DNA from: JAICJC01 sp963757605
Lineage (GTDB): Bacteria > Actinomycetota > Thermoleophilia > Gaiellales > JAICJC01
Length of the DNA stretch: 64,000 nucleotides
Assembly: GCA_963757605.1 (NCBI GenBank)
Contig: CAVWSF010000005.1
Span: 558,001 to 622,000 of the forward strand
Direction: 5' to 3'
Below are positions 9,880 to 18,545 of this stretch, in pieces (the first letter of the stretch is position 1; every line of letters begins with the position of its first letter). The notes under the pieces were generated by a model. It was not told the DNA's origin and searched no databases. It saw only the letters and a program-made list of their open reading frames with translations. A program made the position numbers and the translations under genes.

Positions 9880-9906
9880 ACATCGGCATCAGGCACCGGT
9901 GTTTCA
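9877..9906. repeat. Diverged REP-like palindrome between convergent genes
   Basis: An imperfect member of the GGTGCCAGGCACC subfamily (TCAGGCACCGGTG half well kept, left half decayed) with TGAA and TTTCA ends. Its left TGA is the stop codon of the LON gene, and its right end, read on the other strand, is the TGA of ggt. Confidence 0.65.
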
Positions 9907-11475
9907 GTCGAGGACGATGCCGTCGCCGTCCCGGCGCGGGTCGCCTGCCGCCTCGGTGCGGCCTTCGCGGACGGAGACGATGTTCGTGCCGCCGAAGTAG
10001 AGGTTGAGCGACTCGAACCGGTTCAGACGCTCGCCCCACCGCTCCAGCACCTCGAGCTCGGCCTCGTCCAGGCCGCCCTCGCAGTCCAGCCTGTCGCCCT
10101 CCACGTGGACGCGCGGACGGTCGACCGCCTCGCGCGCGGGCATGCGGTGGTCGAGCACGTTGACCGCGACCTGCATGATCGCCGACCGCAGCCGGTTCGA
10201 GCCGCTCGAGCCGATGACGAGCTCGAGCTCGTCGCCGCTCGTCGCCATGGACGGCGCCTGCATGCTGGTGAGCCGCGACCCGGGCGCCATGTGCCGGCCG
10301 GCGGCCAGGTCCTCCTCGCCCATCATGTTGTTGAGGTGCAGGCCGGTGCCGGGCACGATCACCCCTGAGTGCGAGCCGTTCGAGGCGGTGAAGGCGCACG
10401 CGTTGCCGGCGCGGTCGACGGCCGAGACGTGCGTCGTCCCGGCGTCGGACGGCACCGCGAGCGCCGGCGTCGGCTCGCTCGCCAGCGCCGCGAGGACGGC
10501 CGCCCGACTCGCCTCGACGGCCTCGGGCGCCAGCATGTAGCGCCCCAGCCCGCCCCGATGCAGCAATCGCGTGAACGTGCCCGTGCGCATCCGCGCCGCC
10601 GCCCGCATCGTCTCGGCGTAGGCCCGCAGCGTGCGCGCCCGTCCGGGCGGCCGCGGCCCCGGCACGCCCTCGAGCGCCGACAGCATGTGCCCGATCAGGA
10701 CGCCGCCCGACGACGGCGGCGGGTTCGTCGCGATCACGTGGCGGCCGTACGGGACGAGCAGCGGCCGGCGCCACACCGGCCGGTAGGCGGCCAGGTCGGC
10801 CATCGTGAGCGGCCCGCCGGACGCGTTTTGGTGGTCGACCATCGCCCGGGCGAGCTCGCCCGTGTAGAGGTCGTCGGGCCGCTCGGCCAGCCGCTCGATC
10901 GTCGCGGCCAGGTCGGGCTGCCGGATCGGCACGCCCTCGCCGACCAGCGCCCCGTCAGGCCAGAAGACGCGGCTCACCTCCGGCGTGTGCCGCAGGATGT
11001 CGCGGATGGCGACGATGACGGCGTACTGCCCGCCCGAGCTCGCGACGCCGCGGTCGGCGGCCTCGGCGGCCGGCAGCAGGAGGTCGTGCCACGACATCGA
11101 GCCGTAGCGGCGGTGCATCGCATGGAGCCCGGCCAGCACCCCCGGCACGGCGCACGCCGCCGCGCCGATGTGGAACTCCTGCGTCGTCTGCTCGTCGAAC
11201 GGCACCAGGATGGCCTCGACCTGCGCCACGCGGCGGCCGGCGGGCAGGTCTCGGCCCGGGATCGCGGTGAACGCGTCGAGAACGCGGGCGCGGCCGTCGC
11301 GCGCCGGGCGCACCATCAGGAAGCCGCCGCCGCACGGGCCCGTGAGGCTGGGCTCGGCCGCCCACGACATCGCCCCCGCTGCGACGATCGCATCGACGGC
11401 GTTCCCGCCCTGCTCGAGCACGCGCGCCCCGGCCCTGGCCGTGACTGCGTGGCCGGCTGCGACCGCTGCTCTCAT
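9904..11475 (-). CDS. ggt: Gamma-glutamyltransferase family Ntn-hydrolase
   Basis: A 523-residue proenzyme-type protein. The predicted self-cleavage point and nucleophile is the Thr of TTHVSAVDRAGNACAFT (about residue 346); SNGSHSG follows the nucleophile strand and PSMATSG/GSSGSNR appear near the C-terminus. Family members cleave gamma-glutamyl bonds or hydrolyse acyl substrates such as cephalosporins. No signal peptide is visible, so it is probably cytosolic, unlike classical periplasmic GGT. The N-terminal GGNAVDAIVAAGAM motif is intact. Confidence 0.9.
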   Translation of the reverse strand: MRAAVAAGHAVTARAGARVLEQGGNAVDAIVAAGAMSWAAEPSLTGPCGGGFLMVRPARDGRARVLDAFTAIPGRDLPAGRRVAQVEAILVPFDEQTTQEFHIGAAACAVPGVLAGLHAMHRRYGSMSWHDLLLPAAEAADRGVASSGGQYAVIVAIRDILRHTPEVSRVFWPDGALVGEGVPIRQPDLAATIERLAERPDDLYTGELARAMVDHQNASGGPLTMADLAAYRPVWRRPLLVPYGRHVIATNPPPSSGGVLIGHMLSALEGVPGPRPPGRARTLRAYAETMRAAARMRTGTFTRLLHRGGLGRYMLAPEAVEASRAAVLAALASEPTPALAVPSDAGTTHVSAVDRAGNACAFTASNGSHSGVIVPGTGLHLNNMMGEEDLAAGRHMAPGSRLTSMQAPSMATSGDELELVIGSSGSNRLRSAIMQVAVNVLDHRMPAREAVDRPRVHVEGDRLDCEGGLDEAELEVLERWGERLNRFESLNLYFGGTNIVSVREGRTEAAGDPRRDGDGIVLD

Positions 11476-11494
11476 GGAGCAAGTCTAGGGCGCG

Positions 11495-12700
11495 TCAGGT
11501 GAGGAAGCTGGGAGGCTCGAGGCTGATGTCGGCTCCCGGCGACGGTGCGCGCCGCGCCGGTGCGTCGCCGGGCAGCGCGAACCCGGTCGCCACGACCGTC
11601 ACCCACATCTGCCCCGCCAGCCGCTCGTCGACGCTCGCGCCGAAGATGATCGTCGTCTCGTCGTCGGCCGCGGCCCGCACGACCTCGGCCGCCTCGTTCA
11701 CCTCGTGCAGCGCCAGGTCGCTCCCGCCGGAGACCGCGAGCAGGATGCCCCGCGCCGAGCGCACCTCGTGGTCGATGAGCGGGCTCTTGATCGCGTGGGT
11801 CGCCGCCTCGTGGGCCCGCTGCGAGCCGGTCGCCATGCCGATGCCCATCATGGCCGATCCGGCGTTCTGCATGATCGTGCGGACGTCCGCGAAGTCGAGG
11901 TTGATGAGGCCGGGCAGGGTGATCAGATCGCAGATCCCCTGGACGCCCTGGCGGAGCACGTCGTCGGCCACCCGGAACGACTCCACCAGGCTCGTGCCCT
12001 TCTCGAGCACGTCGAGCAGGCGGTCGTTGGGGATGACGATCACCGTGTCGGAGGCGTCCCGGAGCGTCTTCACGCCGGTCACGCTCTGCGACCGGCGGCG
12101 GTTGCCCTCGAACTTGAACGGCGCCGTCACGATGCCGACGGTGAGCGCGCCCACCTCGCGCGCGATCCGGGCCACGACCGGCGCCGCGCCCGAGCCGGTG
12201 CCGCCGCCCTCGCCCGCCGTCACGAACACCATGTCGGAGCCGCGCAGGGCGGTCTTGATGCGGTCGTAGGAGTCCTCCGCGGACATGCGGCCGACCTCCG
12301 GGTCGGCGCCCGATCCCAGCCCCTGGGTGCGCTCGCGGCCGATGTTGATCTTGACCGGCGCCTCCGACATCTGCATCTGCTGCTGGTCGGTGTTGACCGC
12401 GATGAACTCCACGCCCTCGATGCCGGCCTCGATCATCCGGTTCACGGCGTTGCAGCCGCCGCCGCCGACGCCGACGACGCGGATGACCGCGAGGTACGGC
12501 GACCCGGTCTGGCGGGGGACGTGCGTGCCGCCGAACTCCTCGCCGGACGGCAGGTCGACCACCTGCGGCCGCGTGGGCTCGGGTGCGAGCTCCGGTTCCG
12601 GCTCCGGCTCGGGTGCCCGGCGGCCGGCGACCTCGCTTCGCTCCGTGGCCTTGAAGAGCTGGGCCAGCGGCCCGTCGCGCATGCTATGGCGCTTTGCCAT
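11495..12700 (-). CDS. ftsZ: Cell-division GTPase FtsZ with N-terminal extension
   Basis: A 401-residue tubulin-like GTPase. It has GGGGCNAVNRMIE (about residue 77), the nucleotide loop GEGGGTGSGAAP (about 163) and T7 loop NLDFADVRTIM (about 263), and ends in EPPSFL, resembling the conserved C-terminal peptide that binds FtsA/SepF-like partners. About 65 residues precede the GTPase domain, including an EPEPEPEPE acidic-proline tract; most FtsZs have 10-15. AGGAGGTG 7 nt upstream fixes the ATG at 12700, so the 17-bp overlap with soj is real. It is not next to ftsA, ftsQ or mur genes. Confidence 0.93.
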   Translation of the reverse strand: MAKRHSMRDGPLAQLFKATERSEVAGRRAPEPEPEPELAPEPTRPQVVDLPSGEEFGGTHVPRQTGSPYLAVIRVVGVGGGGCNAVNRMIEAGIEGVEFIAVNTDQQQMQMSEAPVKINIGRERTQGLGSGADPEVGRMSAEDSYDRIKTALRGSDMVFVTAGEGGGTGSGAAPVVARIAREVGALTVGIVTAPFKFEGNRRRSQSVTGVKTLRDASDTVIVIPNDRLLDVLEKGTSLVESFRVADDVLRQGVQGICDLITLPGLINLDFADVRTIMQNAGSAMMGIGMATGSQRAHEAATHAIKSPLIDHEVRSARGILLAVSGGSDLALHEVNEAAEVVRAAADDETTIIFGASVDERLAGQMWVTVVATGFALPGDAPARRAPSPGADISLEPPSFLT

Positions 12701-13445
12701 TGCGAAGCACCTCCTGGGCCAGTTCGCGGTATGCCCGGGCCGCCGTCCCGTTCGAGTCGTACTTCAGCACCGACGTCCCTTTCACCGGGGCCTCGGCGTA
12801 GCGGATCGTCTTTCGGATCCTCGTCTCGAACACGAGCGTCCCGAAGTTCTCCTGGAGGATCTCGACCGCCTCGCGCGAGTGCAGCGTGCGCCCGTCGAAC
12901 ATCGTCGGCAGGATGCCGCGGATGCGCACGTCGGGGTTCAGGTTCTCGCGGATCATGCTGAGCGTGTTCTCGAGCTGGATCAGCCCGCGCAGCGACAGGT
13001 ACTCGCACTGCACCGGGACGATCACGCTGTCGGCCGCGGTCAGCGCGTTGATCGTGAGCAGGCCGAGCGACGGCGGCGTGTCGACGAGGACGTACTCGTA
13101 CGTCGACCGCAGCGGCAGGAGCGCCTTCTGGAGCGCCCGCTCGCGCCCGATCATCGACGACATCGCCAGCTCCGCGCCCGCCAGATCGATCGACGCGACG
13201 GCCAGGTCGACCTCGCGCTGGACGATGATGTCCTCGATCGGCGTCTTGTGCACGAGCACGTCGAACATCGACCGCTCGAGGTCGTCGGGGTCGATCCCCT
13301 GGCTCATCGTCAGGTTCGACTGCGGGTCGAGGTCGACCGCGAGCACGCGCTTGCCGCGCTCGGCGAGCGCCACGCCCAGGTTGAGCGTGGTCGTCGTCTT
13401 GGCGACTCCGCCCTTCTGGTTCGCAAGCGCGATTACCTGACCCAA
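12684..13445 (-). CDS. soj: ParA/Soj-type chromosome-partitioning ATPase
   Basis: A 253-residue protein, the length of B. subtilis Soj. It starts with GQVIALANQKGGVAKTT, a deviant Walker A with both signature lysines but Ala in place of the usual Gly before KT; VDLDPQSNLT and VDTPPSLGLLT follow. I chose the TTG at 13445 because GAGGAGAGG lies just upstream and the protein then begins at the family N-terminus; an ATG at 13529 would add 28 unconserved residues. No ParB is adjacent; ftsZ follows directly. A role in segregation or septum placement is inferred. Confidence 0.9.
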   Translation of the reverse strand: MGQVIALANQKGGVAKTTTTLNLGVALAERGKRVLAVDLDPQSNLTMSQGIDPDDLERSMFDVLVHKTPIEDIIVQREVDLAVASIDLAGAELAMSSMIGRERALQKALLPLRSTYEYVLVDTPPSLGLLTINALTAADSVIVPVQCEYLSLRGLIQLENTLSMIRENLNPDVRIRGILPTMFDGRTLHSREAVEILQENFGTLVFETRIRKTIRYAEAPVKGTSVLKYDSNGTAARAYRELAQEVLRNGKAP

Positions 13446-13552
13446 GCCTGCCTCTCCTCGTCTGGGTACGAGTCTGAGCCCCTTGGCGGGGCCTTCGATG
13501 GTGAACGTGTCAAGCGCAGCACGACGCATCAGGGCGTCTGTTCGCCCTGGAA

Positions 13553-14653
13553 CTAGTGTAGTCCTGCAAGGTGTCCTGAGGCGGACGCCCGCGCCGCGAC
13601 GATGCGCTCGCGCGGCGTCGGATGCGACGCGGTCAGGACGTGGTGCCAGTGAGGCGGGTCGAGCTCGCCCAGGTTGCGCGCGACCAGCCGCTCCATCGCG
13701 CGGGCGAAGGTCTCCCCCTCGCCGGTGAGGGCGATGGCATAGGCGTCGGCGGCCCGCTCGCGGCGGCGGGCATAGGCGGCGACGACCGGCGAGACGAGTG
13801 CCGACCCGAGCGAGAACCCGAGCGCGGCGGCAGGGAGCGCCGTCACGTGGCCGGCGCCGTCGGGGGCGAGCCAGGCGACTCCCGCCCACGCCCCCAGGAC
13901 GCCGAAGGCGCTCGACACGGCCGAAATGCCGAGCAGGCGCCACACGTCCCGGTGGCGGTGATGGCCCAGCTCGTGGGCGAGCACCACCCGCGAGCGGCCG
14001 AGCGCCTCGGGCGTTGACTCCCCCTCCTCCGGCTCCGCCAGCGTGTCGGAGACGTAGATCCGCACCGTCGGGCCGAGGCCGGCGACCATCGCGTTGGCGG
14101 CCGCCGTCTTCTCGCCCATCTTGAGCAGGCGCAGCTCCCGCACCCGCACGCCGGCCGCCTTCGCGGTGGCCCACATCGCGTCGGCCAGCTCGCCGCCGGC
14201 CAGCTGCTCGCTCTTCAGGAAGAGCGGCAGGAGGAGCACCGGGAAGAGCGCCGCGAGCAGGCCGCCGAGCGCCACCACCGCCGCCCAGGCGGGGATCGGC
14301 CACAGGTCGCCGGCGGCGCGCTGGATCAGGATGAGGCCGCCGGCGACGGCGACGCCGAGCACGGCGCCCACCGCGAGCCCCTTGGCCCGGTCGGCGAGCC
14401 AGCCACCCGGTGTCTGACGCGAGAGCCCGTAGCGGCGCGAGAGCCGGTAGCCCGCCACCGCGAACGGCATGTCCAGCAGCGGCAGGGCGATCCCGAGCGC
14501 GACGATGCAGCCGTACGTCCCCAGGGAGTCGGCCGTGGCGACGATGACGACGAGCGCGACGAAGCCGACCAGGGTCGACGCGTACCCGATGCGGCGGCGG
14601 GCGCGGTTGTACGGGCGCGCCTCGTCCTGGCGGAGGTTAAGCTCGGGCTGCAT
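13553..14653 (-). CDS. M48-family membrane zinc metalloprotease
   Basis: A 366-residue protein resembling Ste24/HtpX proteases. The zinc site is VVLAHELGHHRHRD (HEXXH about residue 226), with the third ligand in a downstream RRRERAADAYA helix (EXXXD-like). Four or more membrane segments precede and flank it; ASHPTPRERI near the C-terminus is typical. It probably degrades or processes membrane proteins. The ATG at 14653 lies head to head with the ATG of the next gene, the two start codons sharing two base pairs. Confidence 0.9.
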   Translation of the reverse strand: MQPELNLRQDEARPYNRARRRIGYASTLVGFVALVVIVATADSLGTYGCIVALGIALPLLDMPFAVAGYRLSRRYGLSRQTPGGWLADRAKGLAVGAVLGVAVAGGLILIQRAAGDLWPIPAWAAVVALGGLLAALFPVLLLPLFLKSEQLAGGELADAMWATAKAAGVRVRELRLLKMGEKTAAANAMVAGLGPTVRIYVSDTLAEPEEGESTPEALGRSRVVLAHELGHHRHRDVWRLLGISAVSSAFGVLGAWAGVAWLAPDGAGHVTALPAAALGFSLGSALVSPVVAAYARRRERAADAYAIALTGEGETFARAMERLVARNLGELDPPHWHHVLTASHPTPRERIVAARASASGHLAGLH

Positions 14654-15536
14654 GTCGCTCTTCGACCGGGGTCTCCTGATCGTGTCGGGCAAGGGGGGCG
14701 TGGGCAAGTCGACCGTCGCGGCCGCCCTCGGGATGGCGTCCGCCGGGCTCGGCCGGCGCACGCTCCTGGTCGAGGTCGCGTCGCAGGAGCGGATGTCCCG
14801 CCTCTTCGACCAGCGCGACCCGATCGGCTACCACGTGACGCCCGTCTATCCGGGGCTGGACGCCCTCTCGGTCGACCCCCAGAAGGCGCTCGAAGAGTAC
14901 CTCCTGGGCCAGGTCAAGGTGCGTGCGGTCTACGAGCGGATGTTCGAGAACCGCGTGTTCGGCTACTTCGCCGCGGCCGCCCCCGGGCTGCGCGAGCTGG
15001 TCACGCTGGGGAAGATCCGCCAGCTGCTCCAGACCGGCCGCCACGACGTCGTGGTCGTCGACGCGCCGGCGACCGGCCACGGGCTGGGGTTCTTGAACGT
15101 GCCGCGGACCTTCGCGCGGATCGCCCGCACGGGCCCGGTGCACGGCCGCGCCAAGGCGATCGCCGCGCTCCTCGACGACGCCGATCGCACGGCCGTCATC
15201 CTCGTGACGACGCCGGAAGAGCTCCCGGTCGGCGAGACGCTCGAGACGACCGAATCCCTCCGGGGCGAGGGGTTCCCGCTCGCCGGCGTGATCGCAAACG
15301 CCGTCTACGAGGACATCTTCGACGCGGGCGACGCCGACGCCTTGGCGGCGGTCGAGGCCCGTGGCGCCGCATCTGCGGCCGCGGCGGCGGCCCGGTCGCG
15401 CCTGGCCCGCACCGCCGACCAGCGCGAGCAGCTCGAGCGGGTGCGGCCCTGCCTGGCCGAGTTGCCGTTCCTCTTCGAGGCCCGCCTCGACGTCCCGGCG
15501 GTGGCGACCCTGGGCGAGCGGCTGGAGGGGCTGTGA
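14652..15536 (+). CDS. Get3/ArsA-like ATPase, first of a pair
   Basis: A 294-residue P-loop ATPase: VSGKGGVGKSTVAAALG (Walker A, about residues 12-28) and VVVDAPATGHGLG (about 137). The architecture resembles the mycobacterial Rv3679/Rv3680 pair of Get3-like ATPases. The ArsA metalloid-binding cysteines are not evident. The partner gene overlaps by GTGA, implying a heterodimer. The function in bacteria is poorly defined; tail-anchored protein handling is only an analogy. The start shares CATG with the divergent M48 gene. Confidence 0.88.
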   Translation: MSLFDRGLLIVSGKGGVGKSTVAAALGMASAGLGRRTLLVEVASQERMSRLFDQRDPIGYHVTPVYPGLDALSVDPQKALEEYLLGQVKVRAVYERMFENRVFGYFAAAAPGLRELVTLGKIRQLLQTGRHDVVVVDAPATGHGLGFLNVPRTFARIARTGPVHGRAKAIAALLDDADRTAVILVTTPEELPVGETLETTESLRGEGFPLAGVIANAVYEDIFDAGDADALAAVEARGAASAAAAAARSRLARTADQREQLERVRPCLAELPFLFEARLDVPAVATLGERLEGL

Positions 15537-16639
15537 TCCTCGACCGCGTCCTGGAGGGACGGCAGGTGGTGGTGTGCGCCGGGGCGGGCGGCGTCGGCAA
15601 GACCACCGTCGCCGCGGCGCTCGGGTCGCAGCTCGCCTCCCGCGGCGGGCGCGTGCTCGTGCTCACGATCGACCCGGCCCGGCGCCTGGCCGGAGCGCTC
15701 GGGCTCCCGGACCACGGCGACGACGCCCACGAGGTCGACCTGCCGCGGGATGGCGGAGCACCCGACGGCAGCCTGCACGCCGCCATGCTCGACGCCCAGC
15801 TCACGTTCGACCGGCTGGTGCGCGACGAGGCCCCGTCGGAGACGGCCGCCGAGCGGATTCTCGCCAACCCGATCTACCGGCAGGTCTCCTCCGCGGTGGC
15901 GGGCGCGCACGAGTACATGGCGATGGAGCGGCTCTACGAGCTGCACTCGAGCGGGCGCTACGACGTGATCGTGCTCGACACGCCGCCGTCGCGAAACGCG
16001 CTCGACTTCCTCGAGGCGCCCGGACGGCTGACGCGCTTCGTCGAGGGCCGGGCGCTGCGGTTCCTGCTCCGGCCCGGCATGCGCGCGGGCCGGCTGGGCT
16101 TCTCGATGGTCGAGCGGATCGCCGGCGTCACGTTCCTGCGCGACCTGTCGGAGCTGGCGGCCGGCTTCGAGGGCATGTACGACGGCTTCGCCCGCCGGGC
16201 GGCCGACGTGTCGGCGCTCCTGGCCTCCGAGCGGACGACGTTCCTGCTCGTCACGGTGCCGCAGGTCGAGCCGCTGGCCGAGGCCGACTTCTTCTGGCGC
16301 GCCCTGCGCGAGCGGGAGCTGCCGTTCGGCGGCATGATCGTGAACAAGGTGCACCCGGGCTACGTGGAAGGCGCGCCGTCCGCCCGCACCCGGCTTCGGG
16401 CCAAGGCCAAGCGGGCGCTCCGCGACGCCGGCGTGCCCGACCCGACGGCCGCCCGGGCGGCCGAGAACCTCGTCCACTACCAGGCGCTGGCCGACCGCGA
16501 CCGCGAGAACATCGTGGCGCTCGAGCGCCGGATCGGCTCCGGGCCGATCGTCGAGGTGCCCCTGCTCGACCACGACGTGCACGACCTGGAGGGCGTCGCG
16601 GCCGTGGGGCGGCATCTGTTCGATCAGGCCGGCGGGTAG
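15533..16639 (+). CDS. Get3/ArsA-like ATPase, second of a pair
   Basis: A 368-residue P-loop ATPase with CAGAGGVGKTTVAAALG (about residues 15-31), switch-I-like LTIDPARRLAGALG and IVLDTPPSRNALDFL. It keeps the Get3-family IDPA motif that the first protein lacks, so the two are not interchangeable. GTG start overlapping the upstream stop. It ends convergent with, and overlaps by 16 bp, the large membrane-protein gene. Confidence 0.9.
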   Translation: MILDRVLEGRQVVVCAGAGGVGKTTVAAALGSQLASRGGRVLVLTIDPARRLAGALGLPDHGDDAHEVDLPRDGGAPDGSLHAAMLDAQLTFDRLVRDEAPSETAAERILANPIYRQVSSAVAGAHEYMAMERLYELHSSGRYDVIVLDTPPSRNALDFLEAPGRLTRFVEGRALRFLLRPGMRAGRLGFSMVERIAGVTFLRDLSELAAGFEGMYDGFARRAADVSALLASERTTFLLVTVPQVEPLAEADFFWRALRERELPFGGMIVNKVHPGYVEGAPSARTRLRAKAKRALRDAGVPDPTAARAAENLVHYQALADRDRENIVALERRIGSGPIVEVPLLDHDVHDLEGVAAVGRHLFDQAGG

Positions 16640-18480
16640 CGCACGAGGACGGCCGGCCGGCCGTCGAGCGAGCACGAGCTGGTCCGGGTGCCGCCGCCGG
16701 CGGCGGGCGAGCCGGGCTCCGCGACGACCCACACGCCGTCAGGGATCGACGAGCGGCCCGCCCGGAGCTCGTCGCGCCCACGGCGGCGTTCGGCCTGGGT
16801 GGGCGAGCGGTCCGGGAACGTGCGCGGCCGCACCTTGGCCCGGGCGAGGGTCATGTACGCGGCCGAGGCGCCGGTCTGCGCGAAGACGTCGAGCGAGGCC
16901 CGGTCGGCCGCGAACTGCGGCCGCGTGACGACGGCGAAGAGGTCGCCGTAGCCGAGCGAGAGCGAGCCACAGGCAAGCGTGGGCGCGGCGTGTGAGCGGC
17001 CGAGCTCGACCGCCGCCAGCGCCGTCGAGGCGAGGGCGGCGGCAGCGCCCGCAGCGAGCGCGAGCGCGGCGGCCGGCCGGCCGATGCGGCCGAGGGCGTG
17101 AAGGCCGCGCTCGGCGGCGAGGCCGGCCGGGACGGCCAGCCCGAGCGCGAGGAACGGGACGTAGCGGAGCCAGCGCAGGAGCGCTGCCGTGCCGAGGACC
17201 GTCGCGCCCTCCCCCACCGCAACTCCGAGAGCGCACGCCGTCGCCGGCACCGCGACGAGCAGGCCGAGCCGCCACGGGTCGACCTCCGTGGAAAATCGGT
17301 GCCTGACACCGTTTTTCCACGCGGCGAGCACGAGGCCGGCAACGCCCAGCGGAAGCGCGATCCCGAGCGCCACCGCAGCCTGGGCGACGGTCGGGTTGGT
17401 CGGGGGAAGCGCCGTGACGTCGACGAAGCCGCCGTAGCGGTGGTAGGTGACGGCGAGCGGCGCGAGCCACACCGCCGCGGTGGCCGCGCCGGCCACGCCC
17501 GCCCAGACGGTGGCCGGCTCCCGGGCGCGCAGAGCGAGCACGGCCGCCCACGCGGCGAGGAAGAGGCCGGCGAGCGGCGCGCACAGGAACGCCAGCCCGC
17601 CGCCGCCGCCGGCGGCGAGGAGGCCGGCCCGCGAGCGCGAGTCGAGCGCGCGCACGAACGCCCACAGAACGAGCGGGGCGAGGCACACGCCCAGGTCGCG
17701 GGGCACGAGCGGCGGCAGGTTCCCCATCCCGGGGACGAGCGCGTTCGAGAGCACGAGGTCGCCGTTGTAGCGGCCCAGGTCGCCGCCGCTCATATTGAGG
17801 ACGGCGGCGGGGCCGTGCTGCCAGATCCACCCGAAGCCGCCGCCGGCGGCCGCCAGCAGGGTCGCCGTCGCAGCGGCAGGCGTGCCGCCGCCGAGCTCGC
17901 GCGCGAGGAGCCACATCCCGGTCGCGATCGTGACGAGGCCCAGGACGTCCACCGTCACGAGCGCCTCGTCCACGCCGCCGGGGAGCGCCTGGGCGATCCA
18001 CGCGCTCAGCGAGTGGTAGAGCCAGGGATAGGAGTTGGGCTCGCCGGCGTAGATGCCACCCGGCGCGTGGGCGCCGCCCAGGAGCTGGCGGATCCAGCCC
18101 TCGTGCCACTGCATGTCCTGGTGGGAGACCGCGTGGCTTCCGACCGGCGCCCGCCAGGCCGGGGTCGCGATGAGCGCAACGAGGGCGGCGCCGCCCGCGA
18201 GCGGGAGCGCGCGCACGCCGGCGGGGCGAAGCGACGGCCGCCGCCACGCCAGTGCCGCGATAAGGCCGGCGACCGAGGCGGCGCGGACGAGCCAGGTGTG
18301 GGCGAGGAACGAGACGTGCAGCGGCGCCTGGAGCATGGCGATGCCCGCGACTGCGTACAGCGCGAGCAGGCCCGCGCCCACCCGCTCGAGCGCCGGCCGG
18401 GTTGGCAGCGCGCACGCTCCCAGCACCCAGGCTGCGGCGAGCGCGAGGGCGATGCTGAGCGCGATGGCGGGCGAGCTCAC
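16624..18480 (-). CDS. Large polytopic membrane protein, possibly GT-C glycosyltransferase-like
   Basis: A 618-residue protein with about 13 hydrophobic segments and a soluble C-terminal tail (from about residue 530). A loop with SHQDMQWHEGWIRQLLGG after the third segment contains acidic residues placed as in GT-C polyprenol-sugar transferases, but no family was firmly recognised. Residues about 387-398 (KNGVRHRFS region) are encoded by a palindromic repeat inserted in frame at 17288-17320. Convergent with the Get3-like pair. Confidence 0.75.
   Translation of the reverse strand: MSSPAIALSIALALAAAWVLGACALPTRPALERVGAGLLALYAVAGIAMLQAPLHVSFLAHTWLVRAASVAGLIAALAWRRPSLRPAGVRALPLAGGAALVALIATPAWRAPVGSHAVSHQDMQWHEGWIRQLLGGAHAPGGIYAGEPNSYPWLYHSLSAWIAQALPGGVDEALVTVDVLGLVTIATGMWLLARELGGGTPAAATATLLAAAGGGFGWIWQHGPAAVLNMSGGDLGRYNGDLVLSNALVPGMGNLPPLVPRDLGVCLAPLVLWAFVRALDSRSRAGLLAAGGGGGLAFLCAPLAGLFLAAWAAVLALRAREPATVWAGVAGAATAAVWLAPLAVTYHRYGGFVDVTALPPTNPTVAQAAVALGIALPLGVAGLVLAAWKNGVRHRFSTEVDPWRLGLLVAVPATACALGVAVGEGATVLGTAALLRWLRYVPFLALGLAVPAGLAAERGLHALGRIGRPAAALALAAGAAAALASTALAAVELGRSHAAPTLACGSLSLGYGDLFAVVTRPQFAADRASLDVFAQTGASAAYMTLARAKVRPRTFPDRSPTQAERRRGRDELRAGRSSIPDGVWVVAEPGSPAAGGGTRTSSCSLDGRPAVLVRYPPA
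17288..17320. repeat. REP-like palindrome inside a coding sequence
   Basis: A GGTGCCTGACACC-type core in GTGGAAAAT...TTTTTCCAC arms, the same scaffold as the intergenic copies. It lies wholly within the membrane-protein gene and adds 11 codons without stopping the frame. It sits in a loop after a hydrophobic segment, where an insertion could be tolerated. Confidence 0.8.
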
Positions 18481-18533
18481 CGGGTCACGTCCGCTCCGTC
18501 AAATCCGCGCCAGCGTACCGGTCGCGCCGCCAC

Positions 18534-18539
18534 TAGCAT
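18534..18539 (+). promoter_or_regulatory. -10 box for leaderless membrane-protein gene
   Basis: TAGCAT lies 6 nt before the ATG at 18546, leaving no room for a leader with a ribosome site. Confidence 0.5.
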
Positions 18540-18545
18540 CGCCCC

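Noticed and set aside
13446..13552. tRNA or small RNA in the soj-M48 spacer
   Set aside because: No cloverleaf, TTCRANTC box or clear hairpin with a U tract.
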